A program made the translations under genes and the position numbers. The notes beneath the pieces are model-generated. The model saw only the letters and a list, made by a program, of their open reading frames with translations, searched no databases and was not told the DNA's origin. This document shows, one piece after another, positions 1 through 6,315 of a stretch of DNA of 6,315 nt; position 1 is the first letter of the stretch; every line of letters starts with the position of its first letter. The DNA comes from CAUZEO01 sp963578625 (GTDB taxonomy: Bacteria; Verrucomicrobiota; Kiritimatiellia; SLOV01). The stretch spans positions 1 to 6,315 of the forward strand of contig CAUZEO010000314.1 in assembly GCA_963578625.1 (NCBI GenBank), in the 5' to 3' direction.

Positions 1-1
1 T

Positions 2-2704
2 TTCGGCTATAACTATGGCCCGCATTACGAATCGGGCGGTGCCCGCAATCCCCGCTCCTACCGAAAAGCCTGCGCCAACGACGGCATGATCCTCTGGGAA
101 GGCTCCACCTTTGACGACGCCTACTCCGACCTGCGGGTCGGCGCTTTGAAGTTGAGGGAGAATGCGCTGCGAGTGCACCAGAACGGAGGTGTTCACTACG
201 GACAGGCATACATGATCCATACCGATCTGTTTTCGTCGAACGAGTTTGCCTTGCGCTATTTCTTCATCGCCAACTTCGCCGCCACCAGCCACATCTATGC
301 GGGAGTCTATCCGAATCACCAGTTCTATCAACCCATCCAGGGCCTCTACTTCCGTTTCGCCCTCCGTTACGGAGAAATCCTGTTTGACCGTGGACTCCAA
401 CCGGTTCTCAACTCCGGTGACTACCTGTCCGTCACCGCGAGTGGGAAGGTGAGCGACGACCTCTGGTGGAAACCCTACATGTATAAACGGCAACTCGACG
501 GCCGCTACCAGCTCATCACCCACCTGGTGAACATGCCGGCCTCCGGCGTAAACAAGAAGAACTCCACCCCGGACAAACAGCCGCCGCCGATCGAGAACGT
601 GAGAATCAGCCTGAAGAATAAACCCCTGCAATCGTATCTCCTGGATCCCGAAGCCGCGGAGTGGCAGCGGGAATTCGGCGACGCGCGGAAAATTTCCATT
701 CCCAGCCTGAAGGCGTGGAAGATCCTGGTGCAGGAGTTCGATGGAAACGCCGACCACATCACCGTGGAACGGATCCCGGAAGGAGATTTTGCGGACCAGG
801 ACAAGCTGTCGGACCCCAAAAACAGCAGGATTGTGATCCCCATCAATTACTTCATCACCGGCGCCGGGGCAGGGCAGTACTACTCCACCGACATAGCCGG
901 CACGCAACTGGTGGACGATCCGGCGGCCGAGTTCGGCTTCTCCCTCCGCTGCAGCGCCGCAACCATCCATGAGCCGACCGGGGTAGTCAACGGTCCGAAC
1001 CACTCCATGCCCATTTCCGCCCCGGGCCGGATTCGTGCCGGCTTTCGCCTGAAGGTGGCGGACAATACCAGTGCGGAAATCGTCTGCCGGGTCGAGGGAA
1101 GGTTCGGGCAGCGCGAGATCAAGGCAAATGAATTCAGACTTCCGGGTGTCTTCCAGGAATTTGCCTACGACTACACGATGCAGGAAGACGTCGCCAACCG
1201 GCTCAATCTTGATTACTACGGAGGCACGGATCTCTGGATCGACCGAATCGCCCTCCAACAATTGGCGCCGGCGATCGACCACGAATTCTTCGATGCCCGG
1301 AGTCTGCAGGTCGAGGACCTGCCCGCGCGAGAGGGTCCTACCCGTCGCGCTCACCTGGTTCGCGGTCTCTGGCACGATTTTTTCGGCCTGGACGATGCAT
1401 TGGCGCGCGCGGACATCGAGATCACCGAGTCATGGGAAAAGCTCTCCACCAACAACGACTCCATTCCGGTGGGATTGCCCGTGACCGCAGAGGAGTTCGC
1501 CGGCTACGACTTCGTCGCGTTGCTCAATGTCGGCGCGGCCTCGCTCATGCCGGTGCGGCGAAAGCACATCCGGGAATACGTGATGCGCGGCGGAACTCTA
1601 TTCGTCGGCGGCGGCGCGCGCGCGTTCGGTCACGGCGGATACGCGAATACCTTCCTGGAGGAGATTCTTCCGGTCACGATGAGGAAGTTCGACCTTACCG
1701 CCGCCACGGGTGACGATCAACTCATCACAAAGGGCGAGGAGGACAGACTCACCGCGGGTCTCCTCACCGAAGATCCGCCCCGGGTCGCCTTCTATCACGA
1801 CGTGGAGGCGAAACCAGATGGAAAAGTTCTGCTCAAAGCCGGCTCGGCTCCAATTCTTACGGTAGCCAATGTGGGCCGCGGAAAGGTCTACGCCATGACC
1901 GGCTCGCCCATGGGCGAGATAGACTTGGGCGCCGCCTGGTGGGACTGTGACGATTGGTGGCAGATCGTCGACCGCATCCTGGCCGATGCCAGTCCGAATC
2001 AACCAACGGTGCCGCTACGTGACGCCGACCCCGGATTTGCATTGCGGGCACGGATCGCGGGTACGGAAGGACTCACCATGATCGATCAGAATGGCGACAG
2101 GGTCGAACCGTTAATGAGTGAGGGGGTGACCACCGGTCCGAGCGGCATCGATTTCGGCTACACGGAACCCGGAACCGCGCCGATCAAGCTCCGCTATCCG
2201 GCGGGGTTGATCAAGCCCCACGGCTCCATTTCGTTCAAAATTACTCCTGGTTTTGAATCAACGATTTCGGGAATCACTCGATCCGTGAACCTGTTTTCCA
2301 CCAAGGCGGCCGACGGAACTTATTTTCAAATCTATCTCTTCGTATATCCCATGCCCCCCCAGGACGTTTCCATCGCCATGGCCTGTTACGTTCGGAGCAA
2401 GGACGATGGCACGGATGATTTTGCTGATCACTTTGCACGCTACGGTATTCTGCACATTCAACGCGGTGGCCTGCGCATGCTCCACTACACGACCTGGAAG
2501 AAAGGGGAAGAGCGAGAAGTAAAAGTGCGGTGGTCTCCGACCCAGATGGTTTTGTGGGACAACGGCGAACGCATGGCCTCCGGTGACTTCGTCCCCCGCA
2601 TGAATCTCAACTCTCTCACCGGGCCACTCTACATAGGCTCCAACGAAGGCGGAAGCGCTGCGCGGGTGAAGATGCGGGACATTGAGATTCGGGGGAGGGA
2701 GTAG
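2..2704 (+). CDS. Large multidomain glycoside-hydrolase-like protein with GATase-like and LamG-like domains (5' end missing)
   Basis: The frame is open from base 2 and ends at TAG 2702-2704, giving 900 visible residues. The ATG at 86 is internal, because recognisable barrel sequence continues upstream of it. Numbering residues from base 2, about 1-135 look like the last strands and helices of a (beta/alpha)8 glycosidase barrel (FGYNYG at 1-6, GMILWEG at about 28-34, a helix-strand stretch FFIANFAATSHIYAG near 86-100). About 136-245 resemble the C-terminal beta-sandwich typical of such enzymes (YQLITHLVN, VRISL). About 260-421 are beta-rich and CBM-like, ending LWIDRIALQQL. About 440-665 match the pattern of the putative glutamine-amidotransferase family PF07090 (GGTLFVGGGARAFGHGGY at 530-547, then LPV), but no nucleophile cysteine is present there. 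About 738-900 look like a LamG/concanavalin-type beta-sandwich, with MVLWDNGERM near the end. A role in polysaccharide breakdown or binding is inferred. The catalytic residues probably lie upstream of the window, so family and substrate are unknown. Localisation cannot be judged without the N-terminus. Confidence 0.9.
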   Translation, partial: FGYNYGPHYESGGARNPRSYRKACANDGMILWEGSTFDDAYSDLRVGALKLRENALRVHQNGGVHYGQAYMIHTDLFSSNEFALRYFFIANFAATSHIYAGVYPNHQFYQPIQGLYFRFALRYGEILFDRGLQPVLNSGDYLSVTASGKVSDDLWWKPYMYKRQLDGRYQLITHLVNMPASGVNKKNSTPDKQPPPIENVRISLKNKPLQSYLLDPEAAEWQREFGDARKISIPSLKAWKILVQEFDGNADHITVERIPEGDFADQDKLSDPKNSRIVIPINYFITGAGAGQYYSTDIAGTQLVDDPAAEFGFSLRCSAATIHEPTGVVNGPNHSMPISAPGRIRAGFRLKVADNTSAEIVCRVEGRFGQREIKANEFRLPGVFQEFAYDYTMQEDVANRLNLDYYGGTDLWIDRIALQQLAPAIDHEFFDARSLQVEDLPAREGPTRRAHLVRGLWHDFFGLDDALARADIEITESWEKLSTNNDSIPVGLPVTAEEFAGYDFVALLNVGAASLMPVRRKHIREYVMRGGTLFVGGGARAFGHGGYANTFLEEILPVTMRKFDLTAATGDDQLITKGEEDRLTAGLLTEDPPRVAFYHDVEAKPDGKVLLKAGSAPILTVANVGRGKVYAMTGSPMGEIDLGAAWWDCDDWWQIVDRILADASPNQPTVPLRDADPGFALRARIAGTEGLTMIDQNGDRVEPLMSEGVTTGPSGIDFGYTEPGTAPIKLRYPAGLIKPHGSISFKITPGFESTISGITRSVNLFSTKAADGTYFQIYLFVYPMPPQDVSIAMACYVRSKDDGTDDFADHFARYGILHIQRGGLRMLHYTTWKKGEEREVKVRWSPTQMVLWDNGERMASGDFVPRMNLNSLTGPLYIGSNEGGSAARVKMRDIEIRGRE

Positions 2705-2747
2705 GGGGGAGTGTGTAGTGTTAATCAATCACGCGGAACTAATCCTG

Positions 2748-2858
2748 CGACATTGGATATTGAGCATTCGATATTCAGCATTTCCGATGCCGTGCCGGTT
2801 CATCCGGATGGCAGAAATCTCAAAATGTCCAATGTCGAATACTCAATATCGAATTTCC
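2748..2858. repeat. Heptamer-phased imperfect inverted repeat (intergenic hairpin element)
   Basis: The left arm is five consecutive 7-base units: CGACATT, GGATATT, GAGCATT, CGATATT, CAGCATT (2748-2782). The right arm is five units of the complementary type: AATGTCC, AATGTCG, AATACTC, AATATCG, AATTTCC (2824-2858). Left bases 2752-2783 face right bases 2854-2823. Of 32 positions, I count 26 Watson-Crick pairs, two G-T pairs (2772/2834 and 2778/2828) and four mismatches. The loop, 2784-2822, is GC-rich. The arms are much richer in A+T than the flanking genes. Low-complexity 'ATTGGATATTGA'-like repeats occur, as I recall, between genes in several PVC-group and uncultured bacterial genomes, but I could not check this. 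It could be a dispersed repeat family, a transcript-stabilising or terminating structure, or a product of replication slippage. Confidence 0.85.
2801..2810. repeat. 10-bp perfect palindrome in the hairpin loop
   Basis: CATCCGGATG is a perfect 10-base palindrome located in the loop of the large inverted repeat. Flanking TGCC (2794-2797) and GGCA (2809-2812) could alternatively pair as a short stem. It may be chance, a small stem at the tip of the hairpin, or a protein-binding site. The sequence alone does not say which. Confidence 0.5.
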
Positions 2859-2865
2859 AAGTTTT

Positions 2866-2872
2866 GGGAGAG
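2866..2872 (+). promoter_or_regulatory. Ribosome binding site for the CBM9-like/glycosidase gene
   Basis: GGGAGAG resembles a Shine-Dalgarno sequence. The GGGAG core ends seven bases before ATG 2878. Together with the signal peptide that begins exactly at this ATG, it fixes the start codon of the downstream gene. Confidence 0.7.
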
Positions 2873-2877
2873 CACCG

Positions 2878-5800
2878 ATGAATGCCATTAAACCAATCCT
2901 GCTATTATCGCTCGTCGTATCCATCCCCGCAAACGCTCAACGAGGCTGGTTCCCCGAGCCGGAGACGGCGAAAAAGGAACTGAGTGTTTACTGGACCGAC
3001 TCGCCACCGAAGATCGATGGAGATCTTTCCGATGAGGTTTGGAAACGATTGCCGCGCGTTGCCGGCTTCCTGGACATAACGTTCAGGCACGACAATGTAC
3101 CGGATCAAACACTGATCACTGTCGCCTACGATAAGGAGAATATTTACATCGCCCTCGACGCCCGCGACCGGTTCGCCGAGACCATCCAGGGCAACGAGAC
3201 GCGGCGGGACGAGCACTTGTGGGGAGCCGGCGACGATGTGTTGGAGATTTTCTTCGATCCCGACATGACCGGGGACCGGCTCATCCAGATCGCGTTCAAT
3301 CCGATGGCGACTCAATGGGATTATCGGAAGGATGAATCCGAAGGGATTGCATTGACCGGATGGGATGGGAATTGGCTGGTGGGCACGAAAAAGAACAACA
3401 ATGGATGGTCAGCGGAAGTTGTATTTCCTTTTACCGATTTGCCTTGGGACGAGCCCAAGCCCGGGAATAAACTGCGGGCCAACATTGCCCGCACCAGCCG
3501 GAACCGAAGATCAGAGGTGAATTCGAGCTGGTCGATCATTACCCACGCATTTGCAAATTTCGGCCAATATGGTTTCTGGAAATTCGATCCGCCGGACCTC
3601 GATGTGTCGCGGGAGGACGAGGTCGAAATCAATCAGGAGTTCTTCGACACGGAAATCCCCGCGCTGAAATCGCTGGCCCAGGGCGGACGCCTCGAGGCAA
3701 AGATGGCCAAAAACCTTCAGCCAACTACCGGTTCGAGACTCGACCAAGCCGCCCGGCAGGCAGAGGAGCTTTCCTCCAGGCTTCTACAACAGTCCGCAAG
3801 CACCATGGATCTTGACACCCTATTGGAGGCGCGGTTGACGGGCCATGCCCTGACATTGTTACTCAAAACATTGTCCACTGAGCTTTCTATCGCCGGCATC
3901 GCGGGTCCTCTCGATGGGCTGGCAGAGAGTAAACCCGGAATACGCCAGTCGGGGAACTATTGGATCCTCGCCGGGACCCGCGGAATTTACGCGATGTCCG
4001 GTGAAAGTGGCGCCGTGGCCGGGGTGTGGGATCGGAAAACCCGCTCCCGGGTCATCGCCGCCGCCTATGATCGATACCAGTGGGAAACCATGGATGAAAA
4101 AGTGCTCAGCGATGAGCGATTCGATCGAATTAAAAAAGCGACACATTGTCCCGGCAACCTGACCCTTGAGTGCTTCAACCCGCTCATCCCGGGGCTCGTC
4201 ATCCGCAAAGAGTATCGCCTGCTGGACGAAGGCCGATTGCTCTCCAAGCGAATACACGTGTCGCAGCCAACCTCCGGACGCACGCTACTGGGGGTATTCA
4301 CCGACACCGTGTTCGATCCCTCCTTTCGAGCATCTTCCCGCTACAACCGGGTGATGCCCTCCGGGTCTGCGGGAGGTTCGGATGAAAGGCCCACGATCGA
4401 CGCCGGCGAGATCACGAAGGATCTTATCCAGCGCGGAGGGAGCAACAAGGCATGCGGGTGGGCCCAGTTTGTAATGGCCAATAAGAAAACCAATACGGGC
4501 ATCGGCCAATATCTTTACAAGATCGACGGACAGTATGTTTGGACGCCGTATGCCATGCCCAGCTCGTACTGGAACGAACGTGGATGGCAGATTTCTTTTC
4601 TTGGAACCTTTCTCGACGAAGAGCCGTTCAGTTGCGAGATGCGATATCACTTGTTCGACGGCGACCAGGTGGACTTCTATCGCGAGTACCTTGCCCTCCC
4701 CGAGGTGGTAGCGGAACGTAACATCCTTCCGATCTCCCAGCGAACAGCCGGAATGCTTGGGGGCAGCTTTGGCGAATCGGTATCCGGGGCGCAACATCCC
4801 GGCTTTCCCGCCAACAAGCCGCGCTCGGCCGCCGCTCACTCCCTGCTTCGATCTGATGAGATCAACCTCGTGTGGGGTATTCCGCGGCACAACTGGAGCG
4901 GCGATTACCCGGTCACGGATGATGAAGAGCTGATTTGGATCAACGAAAGGCATGCGACCCTGATCGAACGTTCATCCGCGGGTGCGGCACATCGCGATGC
5001 AGAGATCATGAGCGACCGATTCCCCCGGAATCTCCTGAGCTCGTACAGCGTGCACACCAGCTTGAACAAGGACAGCGAGGCTTATCGTCACAACCCGAAC
5101 TTTGCTCTGCAGAACAAGAACGGATCGCTGGCGCCTTCCACTCATTTCGGCACCCGGGAAGTCGACACGGACATGTCCCCCGCCTGGGTGAAGTACGCAG
5201 TGAGCCGCTACCGGGAAACGATGGAGTATTACAGCATGGGCTGGCTGTACTTTGACTTCTTCGGCGGATTCTCTGGGCCGGACTGGCACGACGGCCGGGT
5301 CGTCCAGAGTACGGACTATATGCATTTCGACCGGGAGATTCGCAAGGTGGTTGCGGAGCGGGACGCGATTCTTTTCGCCAACGGATTTCCCGGACAGCTC
5401 TACATCGACATCACTTTTATCGAGGCGATTGCCCGGGACAAGTCCATGTTCGAAAAAGAACAGGACTGGTGGCGCTGGCACCATGAGCGCATGATGTACT
5501 ACAAACTTTTTGAACGCGATAACATGATCAGCATGCCGCTGATATGGGTCAACTACAAGGCCGGTAACCGGAAGAGCGATGATTACGGATACGACGACAA
5601 CAACAAGCAGTTCACCAACCTGATCCTGGCGCTCGGGTTCCGCGCGCATTCCTGCTACTATGAATATGCGCAGGAGTTGACGCGAGACGACGGGACCGTC
5701 GATATGGCGCGAATCTACAATTATGAGATCCCTTATCACCGCGCGGCGATGGAGATGCACAATACCCGTCTCGCGAACGTAGGGCTTGAGCCCCGGTATT

Positions 5801-6315
5801 GGACAAGCGCGGATTCCCTGGAAGAGTGCTACGTGCTCCAAAAGGGTCCGGCCTGCTTCTTTACTTCGCTGAATCATCACGAGCAACCAAAAGACATCAC
5901 CAGTTCCGCGGAAATCGAAAAACTTGGTTTCGAGCGGGGCAGGCGGCTATTCCGCTGGGACTATACGCGACGCAACGACGATGAAATCCCTCGTCTCATC
6001 GGGCCGGAAACACCCGGTTGGGACCGCCTCTTCACCGAGACTCGGTGCACGACGGAGGTTATCGGTGACGAGCCGCGTTTGCACGTAACTTTTCCCAATG
6101 CCGCAGTGGACTACACCTACGTCGCAACATTCACGCAGGTTCCCGGTGTCCTTGTTTCCAAGGAAGGAATCCAGTGCCAGTTCCGCCTGCCCCAGACCCT
6201 CCGCTGCCGCATCGATGGTCAAGCGGATGAGCAGTTGCGGCGCGTATCCCTCACGGTTGATGCCGTCACCGAGGTCTCCGCTGCCGCCTGGTGGCCGGAG
6301 GCCTGGGGAGAGCCT
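2878..6315 (+). CDS. Secreted CBM9-like domain plus glycoside-hydrolase-like barrel protein (3' end missing)
   Basis: The frame is open for 1146 codons from ATG 2878 to the window edge, with no stop. Residues 1-20 form a signal peptide (K5, hydrophobic ILLLSLVVSI, cleavage motif A18-N19-A20), so export is likely. About 36-240 are a CBM9-like, DOMON-type sugar-binding domain: PKIDGDLSDEVW (44-55), YDKENIYIALD (84-94), DDVLEIFFDPD (119-129), GWSAEVVFPF (176-185), GQYGFWKF (229-236). About 245-340 are helical and Q/E/L-rich. About 355-620 are beta-rich, beginning with YWILAGTRGIYAMSG. About 660-930 resemble a TIM-barrel glycosidase: VDTDMSPAW (762-770) leads by a helix to GWLYFDFFGG (788-797), the arrangement seen before the nucleophile in GH27/GH36-type enzymes, which makes D793 a candidate nucleophile. 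AILFANGFPG (830-839) and YIDITFIEA (842-850) follow. About 980-1146 begin a C-terminal beta region. The role is probably oligo- or polysaccharide hydrolysis outside the cytoplasm. I cannot name the GH family; an inactive binding protein is possible. Confidence 0.92.
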   Translation, partial: MNAIKPILLLSLVVSIPANAQRGWFPEPETAKKELSVYWTDSPPKIDGDLSDEVWKRLPRVAGFLDITFRHDNVPDQTLITVAYDKENIYIALDARDRFAETIQGNETRRDEHLWGAGDDVLEIFFDPDMTGDRLIQIAFNPMATQWDYRKDESEGIALTGWDGNWLVGTKKNNNGWSAEVVFPFTDLPWDEPKPGNKLRANIARTSRNRRSEVNSSWSIITHAFANFGQYGFWKFDPPDLDVSREDEVEINQEFFDTEIPALKSLAQGGRLEAKMAKNLQPTTGSRLDQAARQAEELSSRLLQQSASTMDLDTLLEARLTGHALTLLLKTLSTELSIAGIAGPLDGLAESKPGIRQSGNYWILAGTRGIYAMSGESGAVAGVWDRKTRSRVIAAAYDRYQWETMDEKVLSDERFDRIKKATHCPGNLTLECFNPLIPGLVIRKEYRLLDEGRLLSKRIHVSQPTSGRTLLGVFTDTVFDPSFRASSRYNRVMPSGSAGGSDERPTIDAGEITKDLIQRGGSNKACGWAQFVMANKKTNTGIGQYLYKIDGQYVWTPYAMPSSYWNERGWQISFLGTFLDEEPFSCEMRYHLFDGDQVDFYREYLALPEVVAERNILPISQRTAGMLGGSFGESVSGAQHPGFPANKPRSAAAHSLLRSDEINLVWGIPRHNWSGDYPVTDDEELIWINERHATLIERSSAGAAHRDAEIMSDRFPRNLLSSYSVHTSLNKDSEAYRHNPNFALQNKNGSLAPSTHFGTREVDTDMSPAWVKYAVSRYRETMEYYSMGWLYFDFFGGFSGPDWHDGRVVQSTDYMHFDREIRKVVAERDAILFANGFPGQLYIDITFIEAIARDKSMFEKEQDWWRWHHERMMYYKLFERDNMISMPLIWVNYKAGNRKSDDYGYDDNNKQFTNLILALGFRAHSCYYEYAQELTRDDGTVDMARIYNYEIPYHRAAMEMHNTRLANVGLEPRYWTSADSLEECYVLQKGPACFFTSLNHHEQPKDITSSAEIEKLGFERGRRLFRWDYTRRNDDEIPRLIGPETPGWDRLFTETRCTTEVIGDEPRLHVTFPNAAVDYTYVATFTQVPGVLVSKEGIQCQFRLPQTLRCRIDGQADEQLRRVSLTVDAVTEVSAAAWWPEAWGEP

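Larger units (their letters stand above)
2705..2877. other. Intergenic gap between the two large genes
   Basis: The 173 bases between the TAG of the first gene and the ATG of the second contain no credible gene. Apart from the heptamer-based inverted repeat (2748-2858) and a ribosome binding site, there is a G-rich stretch just after the stop codon (2704-2709). I find no convincing sigma70 -35/-10 pair and no canonical GC-rich hairpin followed by a T tract. Whether the second gene has its own promoter or is read through from the first cannot be decided here. Confidence 0.7.

Noticed and set aside
86..88. ATG at 86 as the start of the first gene
   Set aside because: The same frame is open to the left edge and encodes plausible barrel sequence (FGYNYGPHYESGG) upstream. 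No Shine-Dalgarno sequence or signal peptide accompanies this ATG.
2691..2709. G-rich tract around the stop codon as a G-quadruplex
   Set aside because: Only three separated runs of three or more G are present (2691-2695, 2697-2699, 2704-2709), so a canonical four-run, three-tetrad quadruplex cannot be drawn. A weaker two-tetrad form is not excluded.
2748..2858. CRISPR array or insertion-sequence ends
   Set aside because: The repeat unit is 7 bases without spacers, and no transposase gene or target-site duplication is visible.
2748..2866. Intrinsic terminator for the first gene
   Set aside because: The hairpin is long, AT-rich and mismatched, and is followed only by a short GTTTT (2861-2865) a few bases away. 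It does not look like a canonical GC-rich stem with a U tract, although some termination effect is possible.
2682..2891. Small + strand open frame across the intergenic gap
   Set aside because: It starts inside the end of the first gene, translates the heptamer repeat and overlaps the start of the second gene. The sense of the region is explained by the repeat.
4285..4953. Minus-strand open frame of 222 codons
   Set aside because: It is antisense to the same gene and shows no domain, start signal or coding character of its own.
4972..5886. Long minus-strand open frame of 304 codons
   Set aside because: It lies wholly antisense to the well-supported secreted CBM9-like/glycosidase gene. Its translation is V/R/H-rich with no recognisable motif, as expected for a shadow in GC-rich DNA.

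Overview
The window holds two large genes on the + strand, both cut by the window edges, separated by a 173-base gap that contains a striking repeat. Both proteins look like very large, modular carbohydrate-active proteins (glycoside-hydrolase-like barrels with accessory beta domains). GC-rich coding sequence, long modular secreted proteins and low gene density fit a polysaccharide-degrading bacterium of the Planctomycetota/Verrucomicrobiota/Lentisphaerota kind or a similar uncultured lineage. This placement is inferred from style and domain content only; there is no marker gene here.

Region 1 (2-2704): the 3' 900 codons of a gene whose start lies outside the window. It reads as the end of a (beta/alpha)8-type glycosidase barrel, then a C-terminal beta-sandwich, a second beta-rich (CBM-like) module, a class I glutamine-amidotransferase-like domain without the catalytic cysteine, and a C-terminal LamG/concanavalin-like beta-sandwich.

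Region 2 (2705-2877): an AT-rich intergenic element built of tandem 7-base units, arranged as two facing arms that can fold into a long imperfect hairpin of about 32 bp with a roughly 39-base GC-rich loop. It lies just before a good ribosome binding site for the next gene.

Region 3 (2878-6315): a single uninterrupted frame of 1146 codons that runs off the right edge. It encodes a signal peptide, a CBM9-like (DOMON-superfamily) sugar-binding domain, a helical linker, a beta-rich domain and a probable glycosidase barrel with a candidate catalytic aspartate at residue 793, followed by the start of a C-terminal beta domain.

The two genes are co-directional, and the ends of their barrels share a similar order of motifs. 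They may be distant homologues in one glycan-utilisation locus, and the substrate cannot be read from the sequence. The most unusual items are the heptamer-phased hairpin element, the glycosidase-amidotransferase-like-LamG fusion, and the apparently unassigned barrel in the second gene. I see no RNA gene, CRISPR array, transposase or defence system.
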